Shown here piece by piece: positions 56,889 to 64,000 of a DNA stretch of 64,000 nt (position 1 is its first letter; every line of letters starts with the position of its first letter). The notes under the pieces are model-generated. The model was not told the origin of the DNA and made no database searches. It saw only the letters and a list, made by a program, of their open reading frames with translations. Made by a program: the position numbers and the translations under genes. The stretch is from positions 144,295 to 208,294 of the forward strand of contig NZ_DDJO01000002.1 in NCBI RefSeq assembly GCF_002339505.1. The letters run 5' to 3'. The DNA is from Corynebacterium sp. UBA2622. Lineage in GTDB: Bacteria; Actinomycetota; Actinomycetes; Mycobacteriales; Mycobacteriaceae.

Positions 56889-58142
56889 GTGAAATCCCAC
56901 AGGTTGCGCTCCACCCCGGTCCCCGGTACCCGAGACGAGTACACGGGGGTCGACTTCAACCTGGGGTTCCATGTCACGCACTACCACCTCGACATGGACT
57001 ACAAGGTGGGCCCGAACCGCCTGGACGCCACGGCCACCCTCACCCTGACAAACTGGCGCGACCTGCCGCACATGACCCTGGACCTGCAGGAGAACATGGC
57101 GGTGCGCCGTGTCACGGCCACCGGCGGCATTCGGGTTTCCCGCTTCCGCCAGTCCGGCGGCAAGCTGCGCATCACATTCGCCGAGCCCGTCGCCGTGGAC
57201 ACCGAGTTCCGGCTCTCCATCCGGTACACGGGAAACCCATCGACGAGACGCACCGCATGGGGCGCGCTCGGCTGGGAGGAATTGACCAACGGGGCCCTGG
57301 TGGCCAACCAGCCCAACGGCGCACCCACCTGGTTCCCCTGTGATGACACCCCGGACGAGAAGGCGACCTACACCTTCAACGTCCGCGCGGACCAGGGGTA
57401 CACGGCCGTCACGAACTTCACTGCCAAACCGATGGCCACCTACCTCGCCACTGTCCAGGTTGGCCAGTACACCCGCCACCGAATCGGTGCGGACACCTTC
57501 GCCTGGCTTCCAGCCGGAACCCACCCGAAGGACCTGGCCAAGCAACAGGACATGCTCGAATTCTTCCGCGGCGTTTTCGGCCCCTACCCCTTTGAGCGCT
57601 ACGAGGTGGTGGTCACCGAGGACCCGCTCGAGATCCCCCTGGAGGCCCAGGGCATGGCCATCTACGGCCGCAACCACCTGACGGGGAACGAGCGCCTTAT
57701 TGCCCACGAGCTCGCGCACCAGTGGTTCGGCAATTCCCTGGGCGTGGCCCAGTGGAACGACATCTGGCTCAACGAAGGTTTCGCCTGCTACGCGGAGTGG
57801 CTCTGGGCCGACCACACCGGAACCCCGATCGACCGCCTGGTGCGCGAGCACTACGCCCGCCTCGCCCCGCAGAGCTTCACCCTGGGAGACCCGGGACCGA
57901 GGAACATGTTCGACGACCGCGTCTACAAGCGCGGGGCCATCACGCTCCACGCTTTACGACGCCTCATCGGCGACGAGGGTTTTTTCAGCGGCGTGCGGGA
58001 GTACGTAGCGAAGAACGCCCACGGCATCGTCGAGCCCTTCGACCTCGCCAACGCCCTCATCCCCCACGCGGAACGCGCCGATGACGTGCGCGACGTGATG
58101 GACGCCTGGCTCAACCATCCCGAACTTCCGGAGTGCCCGTGA
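56889..58142 (+). CDS. M1-family metallopeptidase, short form
   Basis: 417 residues. N-terminal beta-sandwich domain, then the thermolysin-like catalytic domain: zinc motif HELAHQ (H273, E274, H277) and the third ligand E296 in NEGFACYAE. The exopeptidase motif reads EAQGMAIYG. It ends after the catalytic domain, without the large C-terminal domain of full-length aminopeptidase N, as in other short actinobacterial M1 proteins. No signal peptide is seen. GTG 56889 is supported by TAGACT 7 bases upstream. The transporter gene overlaps its stop by GTGA. Confidence 0.9.
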   Translation: MKSHRLRSTPVPGTRDEYTGVDFNLGFHVTHYHLDMDYKVGPNRLDATATLTLTNWRDLPHMTLDLQENMAVRRVTATGGIRVSRFRQSGGKLRITFAEPVAVDTEFRLSIRYTGNPSTRRTAWGALGWEELTNGALVANQPNGAPTWFPCDDTPDEKATYTFNVRADQGYTAVTNFTAKPMATYLATVQVGQYTRHRIGADTFAWLPAGTHPKDLAKQQDMLEFFRGVFGPYPFERYEVVVTEDPLEIPLEAQGMAIYGRNHLTGNERLIAHELAHQWFGNSLGVAQWNDIWLNEGFACYAEWLWADHTGTPIDRLVREHYARLAPQSFTLGDPGPRNMFDDRVYKRGAITLHALRRLIGDEGFFSGVREYVAKNAHGIVEPFDLANALIPHAERADDVRDVMDAWLNHPELPECP

Positions 58143-59353
58143 GACACCTCTCCTACGCCACCATCTTCGCCGCCCTGTCGGGCTTCATCGTCCTCTGGGT
58201 AGCGCAGTGGGCCTTGGACGCGGACACGGACTACCGCTACTTCACCGCCTTCTGGGGGCTCTTCTTCGCCACGGCGGGAATGATCGACGGCCTCACGCAC
58301 GAGACCACGCGCGCCGTTGCGGGTGCGCGGGAGACCGGCCACACCGGAAACGCCAACCCGTGGCGTTTCGGCGGGTGGGTCGCCGCGGTTGTTGTCGTGC
58401 TGGGGTTGCTTTGCGGGTGGTTACTCATGCCACGCGTTATCCCTTCCTCACCTGTATTGGCAACGGGACTGCTCGTCATGGGCCTCTCGAGCTACATATT
58501 CCAGGCTCTGTTGTCCGGCGCCCTAAGCGGAAACCGCCAATGGGGGTCGTACGCCGCCCTGATCGCGGCAGATTCGGGCATCAGGCTGGCGCTGGCGTTG
58601 GTGGCTTGGCGGGCGGGCTGGGGAATTCCCGCCTTTTTGGGCATTACTGTCGTCGGTGCGTTTTCGTGGGTAGTTTTCATCGTTGCAAATACCGGTGCTC
58701 CCGTCGACGTAAATGAGAGGGAATTCTTGCGCCGCGCCTGTTCAGCGATGGTTGCGTCGGGCGCATCTGCCGCCCTCATCACGGGTTTCCCAACTGCGGC
58801 GAATGCGGCATTTCCGCTTTCGGAAGGGGCAGCGGTGTCTGCTCTCATCAACGCGGTCATCCTCACCCGGGCGCCCGTACTGGTTCCCCTGCAGCGGTTC
58901 CAGTCGGCGCTCGTCGTCCGCTTCGTGGAGCAGCGCCACCGGGTCTTCTCTGCCCTGGCGGCGCCCATCGCCGCCGTGCTGGGCATCGGAGCGGTCGGCT
59001 TCCTCGCCGCGTGGCTCATCGGGCCGTGGATCCTGCGCCTCGCCTTCAAACCGGAGATGTTCGTCCCCGGCCTCACCCTCGGTGCCCTGACGTTGGCGTC
59101 GGCGTTCATGGGGTCCCTCATGATCACCGGGATCGCGGTGCTGGCCCAGGAAAAACACGCCTGGTACGTCTCGGGGTGGGTCATCGCCTCCGTCGTCTCC
59201 TTCACCCTCATGTTCGTCCTCCCCTTCGGCGTCGCCCCGACCGTGTGCATCGCGCTGTTCGCGGGGCCCATCGCCGGCTCGGTGGTGCACGCCGTGGGGC
59301 TGACCCGGCCCGTCACCGCGGCGGCGGATCCGCGCGACGTTCCGGCCGTATAG
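58139..59353 (+). CDS. Wzx/MATE-like polysaccharide transporter (membrane)
   Basis: 404 residues, about twelve hydrophobic segments, no cleavable signal. The spacing of spans and few charged loops fit a MATE/Wzx flippase of the multidrug/oligosaccharidyl-lipid/polysaccharide (MOP) superfamily, which would export a lipid-linked sugar. GTG start at 58139 overlaps the M1 gene stop (GTGA). Around 58420-58850 the codons are noticeably richer in A and T than in neighbouring genes, possibly a transferred or poorly adapted stretch. The dTDP-rhamnose genes follow directly, which fits a surface-glycan role. Confidence 0.8.
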   Translation: MRHLSYATIFAALSGFIVLWVAQWALDADTDYRYFTAFWGLFFATAGMIDGLTHETTRAVAGARETGHTGNANPWRFGGWVAAVVVVLGLLCGWLLMPRVIPSSPVLATGLLVMGLSSYIFQALLSGALSGNRQWGSYAALIAADSGIRLALALVAWRAGWGIPAFLGITVVGAFSWVVFIVANTGAPVDVNEREFLRRACSAMVASGASAALITGFPTAANAAFPLSEGAAVSALINAVILTRAPVLVPLQRFQSALVVRFVEQRHRVFSALAAPIAAVLGIGAVGFLAAWLIGPWILRLAFKPEMFVPGLTLGALTLASAFMGSLMITGIAVLAQEKHAWYVSGWVIASVVSFTLMFVLPFGVAPTVCIALFAGPIAGSVVHAVGLTRPVTAAADPRDVPAV

Positions 59354-59354
59354 T
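59349..59354 (+). promoter_or_regulatory. -10 hexamer of rmlB (leaderless type)
   Basis: TATAGT, 8 bases before ATG 59363; it contains the TAG stop codon of the transporter gene. Confidence 0.5.
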
Positions 59355-59362
59355 TGGGCACC

Positions 59363-60349
59363 ATGGGAGCAATGCTGGTCACCGGCGGTGCCGGGTTCAT
59401 CGGGTCGAACTTCGTCCGCCTGGCGCGCGGGCGCACGGATGAACGGATCATCGTTCTTGACGCGCTGACCTACGCGGGCAACCGAGCGAATCTCGAGGGC
59501 CTCGACGTCGAGTTCGTGCGCGGCAGCGTGACGGACGCCCCGCTCGTCGACGAGCTGGTGGCTCGCTGCGGCACGGTGGTGCATTTCGCGGCGGAGTCCC
59601 ACAACGACAACTCCCTGGCGGATCCCTCCCCTTTCGTGCAGACGAACGTGGTGGGCACCTTCACCCTGCTCGAGGCGGTGCGCGCCCACGGGGCGCGGCT
59701 GCACCACGTGTCCACCGACGAGGTGTTCGGGGATCTGCCGCTGGGGGGATCGGAGCGCTTCACGGAGTCGACGGCGTACAACCCGTCGAGCCCGTACTCG
59801 GCGACGAAGGCCGGTTCCGACCATCTCGTGCGGGCGTGGATCCGCAGCTTCGGCATCAACGCGACGATCTCGAACTGCTCGAACAATTACGGGCCGTACC
59901 AGCACATCGAGAAGTTCATTCCCCGCCAGATCACCAACCTGATCGACGGGCGTCCCGCCAAGATCTACGGCTCAGGGGCGCAGGTGCGCGACTGGATCCA
60001 CGTGGACGACCACAACGATGCCGTGCTGGCAATCCTGGACCGCGGCAAAAGTGGGGAGACCTACAACATTGGCGCCGGCAACGACCACACCACGAACAAG
60101 CAGGTCACTGAGATGATCTGCGAGCTAATGGGCGGCACCTACGAGCACGTGGCGGACCGCCCGGGCCACGACCAACGCTACGCGATGGACCCCGCGAAGA
60201 TCACCGCCGAGCTCGGCTGGCAGCCCCGCTACACCGGCAGCCTGCGCGACGGGCTGAGAAAAACCATCGCGTGGTACACCGACAACGAGAGCTGGTGGCG
60301 GGGCGCGAAGGAAGACGTCGAGAAGCGATACGCAGAAAGCGGGCAGTAG
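59363..60349 (+). CDS. rmlB: dTDP-glucose 4,6-dehydratase
   Basis: 328 residues, extended SDR. NAD motif VTGGAGFIGSN, the STDEVFGDLP loop with catalytic acid residues, and YSATKAGSDHLV for the Tyr-x3-Lys pair. Dehydrates dTDP-glucose on the route to dTDP-rhamnose, which in corynebacteria forms the linker of arabinogalactan to peptidoglycan. ATG 59363 (MGAMLVTGG) is set by TATAGT 8 bases upstream. The rmlCD gene starts directly after the stop codon. Confidence 0.94.
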   Translation: MGAMLVTGGAGFIGSNFVRLARGRTDERIIVLDALTYAGNRANLEGLDVEFVRGSVTDAPLVDELVARCGTVVHFAAESHNDNSLADPSPFVQTNVVGTFTLLEAVRAHGARLHHVSTDEVFGDLPLGGSERFTESTAYNPSSPYSATKAGSDHLVRAWIRSFGINATISNCSNNYGPYQHIEKFIPRQITNLIDGRPAKIYGSGAQVRDWIHVDDHNDAVLAILDRGKSGETYNIGAGNDHTTNKQVTEMICELMGGTYEHVADRPGHDQRYAMDPAKITAELGWQPRYTGSLRDGLRKTIAWYTDNESWWRGAKEDVEKRYAESGQ

Positions 60350-61690
60350 ATGCAGACCCCCACGCAGACACCGATCGAGGGGCTCACCGTCCACTCCCTC
60401 GCGGTGCACCGCGACAACCGCGGCTGGTTCAAGGAGAACTGGGCCGGGCAGGGCCTGACCCCGGTGCAGAACAACGTCAGCTTCAACGCCTCGCGCGGGG
60501 CGACGCGCGGCATGCACGCCGAGCCGTGGGACAAGTGGGTGTCCGTGGCGGCGGGGCGCGTCTACGGGGCGTGGGTGGACATGCGCGAGGGCTCCCCGAC
60601 CTTCGGGGAGCGTTTCGGCGTGGAGATCGGCCCGGAGGCGGCCGTGTTCGTGCCCCGCGGGGTGGCCAACGGCTTCCAGGCCCTCGAGGACGCGACCAGC
60701 TACATCTACCTGGTCAACGAGCGCTACAACCCGGACGGGGCCTACGCGTTCTGCTCCTACCGGGAGATTGAGTGGCCGCTGGAGCCCACGGAGCTTTCCG
60801 CGGCGGACCAGACCCACCCCATGCTTGCCGACGCCACGCCCGTCCCGCCCCGGAAGATCCTGGTCACCGGCGCGAACGGCCAGCTCGGCCGCGCGCTCCG
60901 GGGTGTCTACTCCGATGCGGAGGCGGACTTCTTCGGCCGCGCCGAGCTCAACATCACCGATGCCGCGGCGATCCGGGCGCTGGACTGGTCGGGCTACCAC
61001 GCGATCATCAACTGCGCCGCGTACAACGATGTCAACGGTGCCGAGACGGACAGGGCGGCGGCGTGGCGTGTCAACGCCTCCGCCGTTGCCGACCTGGCGC
61101 GGGTGGCCGACGAGCATGAGCTCACCCTCGTCCACGTCTCCAGCGATTACATCTTCGACGGCACACGCGAGGTGCACACGGAGGACGAGATGCCCTCGCC
61201 CCTGTCGGCCTACGGCGCGTCGAAGGCCGCCGGGGACACGGCGGCCCAGGTGGCGCGCAGGCATTACGTGGTGCGCACCTCCTGGGTCTTCGGTGAGGGG
61301 GCGAATTTCATGGAAGCCATGGCCGGCCTGTGCGAGCGCGGCGTCAAACCCAGCGTGATCATGGACCAGCGTGGCCGGCCCACCCACGCCGACGACCTGG
61401 CCCGCGGCATCGCCCACCTACTGGGCACGCACGCCGAGTACGGGGTGTACAACATCACCTCCGACGGTGACGTGGCGGGCCGCGACGAGATCGCCATGGC
61501 CGTGTTCATCGGCCTCGGGGGCGATCCCGCCGACATCCGGCCCGTGACAACTAAGCAGTACGCGCAGATCGCCGGGCCCGAGGCGCCGCGGCCGAGGGAG
61601 TCCACGCTGAGCCTGGACAAGATCAGGGCCGCCGGGTTCCAGCCCACCAACTGGCGCGCGGCGCTGGCGCTCTACCTGGCGCTGCGGTAG
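60350..61690 (+). CDS. rmlCD: dTDP-4-dehydrorhamnose 3,5-epimerase / dTDP-4-dehydrorhamnose reductase fusion
   Basis: 446 residues. Residues about 1-165 are RmlC-like: the catalytic His56 in RGMHAEPWDKW, then VFVPRGVANGFQAL and a tyrosine region (YNPDGAY). From about residue 175 follows an RmlD reductase: KILVTGANGQLGRALRG, the DVNGAETDR loop, SSDYIFDG, and YGASKAAGDTA for Tyr-x3-Lys. It completes dTDP-L-rhamnose in one chain. The ATG directly follows the rmlB stop, so the two genes are translated together. Corynebacteria are known to have this fusion. Confidence 0.92.
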   Translation: MQTPTQTPIEGLTVHSLAVHRDNRGWFKENWAGQGLTPVQNNVSFNASRGATRGMHAEPWDKWVSVAAGRVYGAWVDMREGSPTFGERFGVEIGPEAAVFVPRGVANGFQALEDATSYIYLVNERYNPDGAYAFCSYREIEWPLEPTELSAADQTHPMLADATPVPPRKILVTGANGQLGRALRGVYSDAEADFFGRAELNITDAAAIRALDWSGYHAIINCAAYNDVNGAETDRAAAWRVNASAVADLARVADEHELTLVHVSSDYIFDGTREVHTEDEMPSPLSAYGASKAAGDTAAQVARRHYVVRTSWVFGEGANFMEAMAGLCERGVKPSVIMDQRGRPTHADDLARGIAHLLGTHAEYGVYNITSDGDVAGRDEIAMAVFIGLGGDPADIRPVTTKQYAQIAGPEAPRPRESTLSLDKIRAAGFQPTNWRAALALYLALR

Positions 61691-61713
61691 GGCCAAGCCG
61701 TCGGCGGCGCAGG

Positions 61714-61719
61714 TAGGAT
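61714..61719 (+). promoter_or_regulatory. -10 hexamer of the small gene at 61726 (leaderless type)
   Basis: TAGGAT, 6 bases before ATG 61726. Confidence 0.4.
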
Positions 61720-61725
61720 GCTGCC

Positions 61726-61974
61726 ATGAACTCCACCCTTGCCCGGGCGAAGAACGCCCTCATCACCTTCCCCCAGGCGTATGCGCCGGGGCTGGCCGGT
61801 GCGGTAGTCCGCAGGCTCACCGGGGGGAAGAAGGACAGCGCCACCCGTAAGGCCCCCGCCGGGGAAGGGCAGCTTGAACGCTACGCCCCCGGGGGTGACG
61901 GCCGCGTCAACGGAATCCGGGCCGCCCAAGCGGCGGCCGCGGCGGTGCCGCCAACTACCGGCCGCGAGGCGTGA
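61726..61974 (+). CDS. small basic hypothetical protein
   Basis: 82 residues, Ala/Arg/Gly-rich. The first 30 residues (MNSTLARAKNALITFPQAYA) form a likely amphipathic helix; the rest looks disordered. No family recognised. A TAGGAT hexamer 6 bases before the ATG suggests it is a real leaderless gene, yet it runs 20 bases into the opposite-strand diacylglycerol-kinase-like gene and its codons carry little independent evidence. I keep it with low confidence. Confidence 0.45.
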   Translation: MNSTLARAKNALITFPQAYAPGLAGAVVRRLTGGKKDSATRKAPAGEGQLERYAPGGDGRVNGIRAAQAAAAAVPPTTGREA

Positions 61975-62932
61975 AGTACATCCCTGCCCCGGGAACTGCC
62001 TCGATTTCAGCGGGCAACGGGCCGACGGGGTCGCCGTCCGCGTAGGCGTTGATCCCCGGCATCGCGATGCGCACCCGCGGGCTGCGATACATCGATATGG
62101 CATCGTCGGACACGAGCGTGCCCGCCATGATGCGGCGGAACTGCCCCAGCGCCCGGATCCGGCCGATGTCCCCCATCACCGTGAGGTCCAATAACCCGTC
62201 GGCGTGGTCCGCACCAGGGCAGATTTTCATCCCACCCCCATAGGTGCGGGTGTTACCCACCGCACACAACATGGTGCGCGCCTGCACCACCCGCTCGCCG
62301 GGGGAGCCCGCGTCCAGGACGAGGGTGGTCTCCTGCGCCCGGAAGTTGATCACCTCGGCCGCAATGGCCAGGTTGTAGCGGGCCTTGCCCGTGGGCCAGC
62401 GCATGCGGTTGGTGCGGTCCGAGACGAGGGAGTCGAAGCCCGCGCAGGCGATGGTGCCGAACCACTGCTCCCCCACGGGAGGGGGCAGCTCCCGGGCGGT
62501 GATGTCCGTTCCCGCCGGGTACGTGCGCACCCGGCCGAGGTCCGTGGCGGTCCACCTGCCGGCCGCCACCACCTCGGCGGCCCTGGCCGGGTCGGTGGGG
62601 ATGCCATACTCCCGGGCGTGGTCGTTTCCCGTTCCCGCCGGGATGATCCCGAGCGGGGTTCCCGTTGCCGCCTGAGCCTGAAGGGCGAGGGCGATGAGAC
62701 CGTCCCCGCCTGCGACGACGAGGGCGTCGATGCGCTCGTCCGCGATCATCGCCTCGGCAAGCTTCTCCGAGGTCCGCGCGTCCGGCCCCTGGATACCCAC
62801 CACGTCCACACCGAGCTGGTTGAAACGCTGCTTGGCCACGTCCGCGATGTCGCTCGCGCGCCCCTTGCCCGCGGCCGGGTTGGTCAACAGGGCGACGCGC
62901 GAGACGTCCAGGGTTCCGGTGGGCGGTCTCAT
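61955..62932 (-). CDS. diacylglycerol/lipid kinase-like protein
   Basis: 325 residues, DAGK catalytic fold: NPAAGKGRASDIADVAKQ for the phosphate loop, VVAGGDGLIALALQ (GGDG motif) and GTGNDHAREYGIP for the nucleotide. The C-terminal beta domain ends in AEIEAVPGAGMYFTPRGR. It probably phosphorylates a lipid such as diacylglycerol or undecaprenol-like alcohol with ATP. ATG 62932 overlaps the stop of the FAD oxidase gene (ATGA), so both form one transcript. Confidence 0.88.
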   Translation of the reverse strand: MRPPTGTLDVSRVALLTNPAAGKGRASDIADVAKQRFNQLGVDVVGIQGPDARTSEKLAEAMIADERIDALVVAGGDGLIALALQAQAATGTPLGIIPAGTGNDHAREYGIPTDPARAAEVVAAGRWTATDLGRVRTYPAGTDITARELPPPVGEQWFGTIACAGFDSLVSDRTNRMRWPTGKARYNLAIAAEVINFRAQETTLVLDAGSPGERVVQARTMLCAVGNTRTYGGGMKICPGADHADGLLDLTVMGDIGRIRALGQFRRIMAGTLVSDDAISMYRSPRVRIAMPGINAYADGDPVGPLPAEIEAVPGAGMYFTPRGR

Positions 62933-64000
62933 GGCAGATCGAACGTCTTCCCCGGGTTCATGATCCCGGCCGGGTCCACCTGCCGCTTCACCGCGCGGAG
63001 GATGTCGATGCCCATCCGGCCAATCTCCCGGTCCATCCATGGCAGGTGGTCGGTGCCCACCGCGTGGTGGTGGGTGATGGTCGCCCGCGTCGAGGCCATC
63101 GCCTCCGTGGCCGCGGCTTTGGCCCTGCTCCAGCGCGCCCGGGGTTCGGGCCCCGCGTCGGCTACGACGGTGAAGTAGAGGGAGCAGCCCTCAGCGTAGA
63201 CGTGCGAGACGTGGCACATGATGAGCGCGGGGGATCCGTCGGCGACCAGCTCGCGTGACAACGCGGCGGTGACGGCCTTCTTCACCGCGGGCACGTTCGA
63301 CCAGTCGGTGGCCGTCTCCAGGGTTTCGCAGAGGGCGCCGGCGTCAATGAGCGAATCCCGCAGCACCGGCGCCCCGAAACGCCCGCGCTCCCATTCCCGG
63401 GCGGGTCCTTCGCCGAGCGATGTCCCACCGTGGGCGAGCATGAGCGCCCGCGTCTCGGCGCGTCGCGACTCGGCGTGCACGGCCGTCCCCTCGAAAAGCG
63501 TCAGCGCGAGACAGCCGGTGTGCTCCTCTTCACCGCGGCCGCCGATGTTGTCGGTGGAGGTGAGGTTGACACTGGACTCGATCTCGTCGGACAGGCGCAG
63601 GACCGTCGGGCCCGCGCCCGCCTGCTCGACGGCGCGCAGCGCGGCCACCCCCTCGGCGAACGTCGGAAAGCTGAACGCCTCGTAGAGCTTGGCCGCGGGG
63701 ATCGGGTGCACACGGAGTCGCACGCGGGTGATGATTCCGAAGGTGCCCTCGGAGCCGAGGAAGAGCTCCTTGAGCGCGGGGCCCGCGGCCGTGGCGGGGG
63801 CGGCCTGGCCGACCTCGATGACACCCGTCGGCGTGACCACCGTCATGGCGCGCACCATCTCGTCAAAGCGTCCGTACCCGGCGGAATTCTGCCCGGAGCT
63901 TCGCGTGGCCGCGAAGCCGCCAATGGTGGCGTACGGGAAGGACTGGGGGAAGTGGCCGAGCTGCAGACCCTCCTCCGCCAGGAGCATCTCGGCGTGGGGG
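62929..64000 (-). CDS. FAD-binding oxidase, alkyl-DHAP-synthase-like, 5' end outside the window
   Basis: Partial gene, still open at the right edge; 357 residues are visible and the N-terminus, with the first part of the FAD site, is missing. Typical FAD-PCMH segments are seen: FPQSFPYATIGGFAATRSSGQNSAGYGRFDEMV, LFLGSEGTFGIITRVRLRVHP, and a C-terminal GIDILRAVKRQVDPAGIMNPGK. The last part is characteristic of lactate/glycolate oxidases and alkyldihydroxyacetonephosphate-synthase-like proteins. The downstream lipid kinase overlaps it by ATGA, suggesting a joint role in lipid metabolism. Confidence 0.88.
   Translation of the reverse strand, partial: PHAEMLLAEEGLQLGHFPQSFPYATIGGFAATRSSGQNSAGYGRFDEMVRAMTVVTPTGVIEVGQAAPATAAGPALKELFLGSEGTFGIITRVRLRVHPIPAAKLYEAFSFPTFAEGVAALRAVEQAGAGPTVLRLSDEIESSVNLTSTDNIGGRGEEEHTGCLALTLFEGTAVHAESRRAETRALMLAHGGTSLGEGPAREWERGRFGAPVLRDSLIDAGALCETLETATDWSNVPAVKKAVTAALSRELVADGSPALIMCHVSHVYAEGCSLYFTVVADAGPEPRARWSRAKAAATEAMASTRATITHHHAVGTDHLPWMDREIGRMGIDILRAVKRQVDPAGIMNPGKTFDLP

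Noticed and set aside
56889..58142. Missing GAMEN motif in the M1 peptidase as an oddity
   Set aside because: Short actinobacterial M1 proteins often have a different sequence here (EAQ/ETQ); the zinc ligands are complete.
1..64000. tRNA, rRNA, CRISPR array, transposase or integrase
   Set aside because: None seen in the coding frames or gaps; repeats found are short hairpins and small tandem units only.

Overview
The window is high-GC DNA packed with genes of actinobacterial type, and its content points to a Corynebacterium chromosome. It holds a Cmt/MytC-type mycolyltransferase, ramB next to sdhCAB and lpd, an rmlC-rmlD fusion, mycothiol synthesis (mshA), and a senX3-regX3/ppx/proC/hemACDB gene order like that of mycobacteria and C. 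glutamicum. The species cannot be fixed by eye. I see no rRNA, tRNA, CRISPR array, insertion sequence or prophage; this looks like conserved core chromosome.

Layout. 1-8.1 kb: a cut-off PepSY-type membrane protein, menE and menA (menaquinone), a two-gene unit of a glycosyltransferase and an FAD oxidoreductase, small membrane proteins, and galE coupled to a small HTH regulator. 7-14 kb: a System II cytochrome c maturation set (ccsB, resB, ccdA, resA) with a histidine phosphatase and hemL. 13-26 kb: the haem block (hemY, hemE, hemB, cobA/hemD fusion, hemC, hemA, glutaredoxin-like protein). Between hemB and hemE lie two multi-span membrane proteins and a P-type-ATPase-like protein that has lost nearly every catalytic motif. 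26-36.6 kb: HAD phosphatase, bS22, a BldC-like regulator, proC, ppx, a Cys-rich protein, senX3-regX3, gpmA, mshA and a MinD-like ATPase. 36.7-47.5 kb: two FadD ligases flanking a macro-domain gene, murB, a DUF2505 protein, a methyltransferase-like protein, an LmeA-like lipoprotein-type protein, a degenerate DeoC-like protein and several membrane proteins. 47.6-55 kb: sdhCAB, ramB, lpd. 55-64 kb: envelope genes, namely a 36-residue peptide, a mycolyltransferase, an M1 peptidase, a Wzx/MATE-like transporter, rmlB, rmlCD, a diacylglycerol-kinase-like protein and a cut-off FAD oxidase.

The common theme is respiration and envelope. Menaquinone, haem, cytochrome c assembly and succinate dehydrogenase supply the electron transport chain; dTDP-rhamnose, murB, mycolyl transfer and FadD serve the cell wall.

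A regulatory pattern recurs throughout: in about 22 genes a -10 hexamer (TAnnnT or close) sits 6-8 bases before the start codon, the signature of leaderless mRNAs. This settles several start choices. The most unusual items are the motif-dead P-type ATPase in the haem locus, the terminator-bounded 36-residue peptide beside a mycolyltransferase, the overlapping divergent leaderless promoters at murB, and the DeoC-like protein without its Schiff-base lysine.
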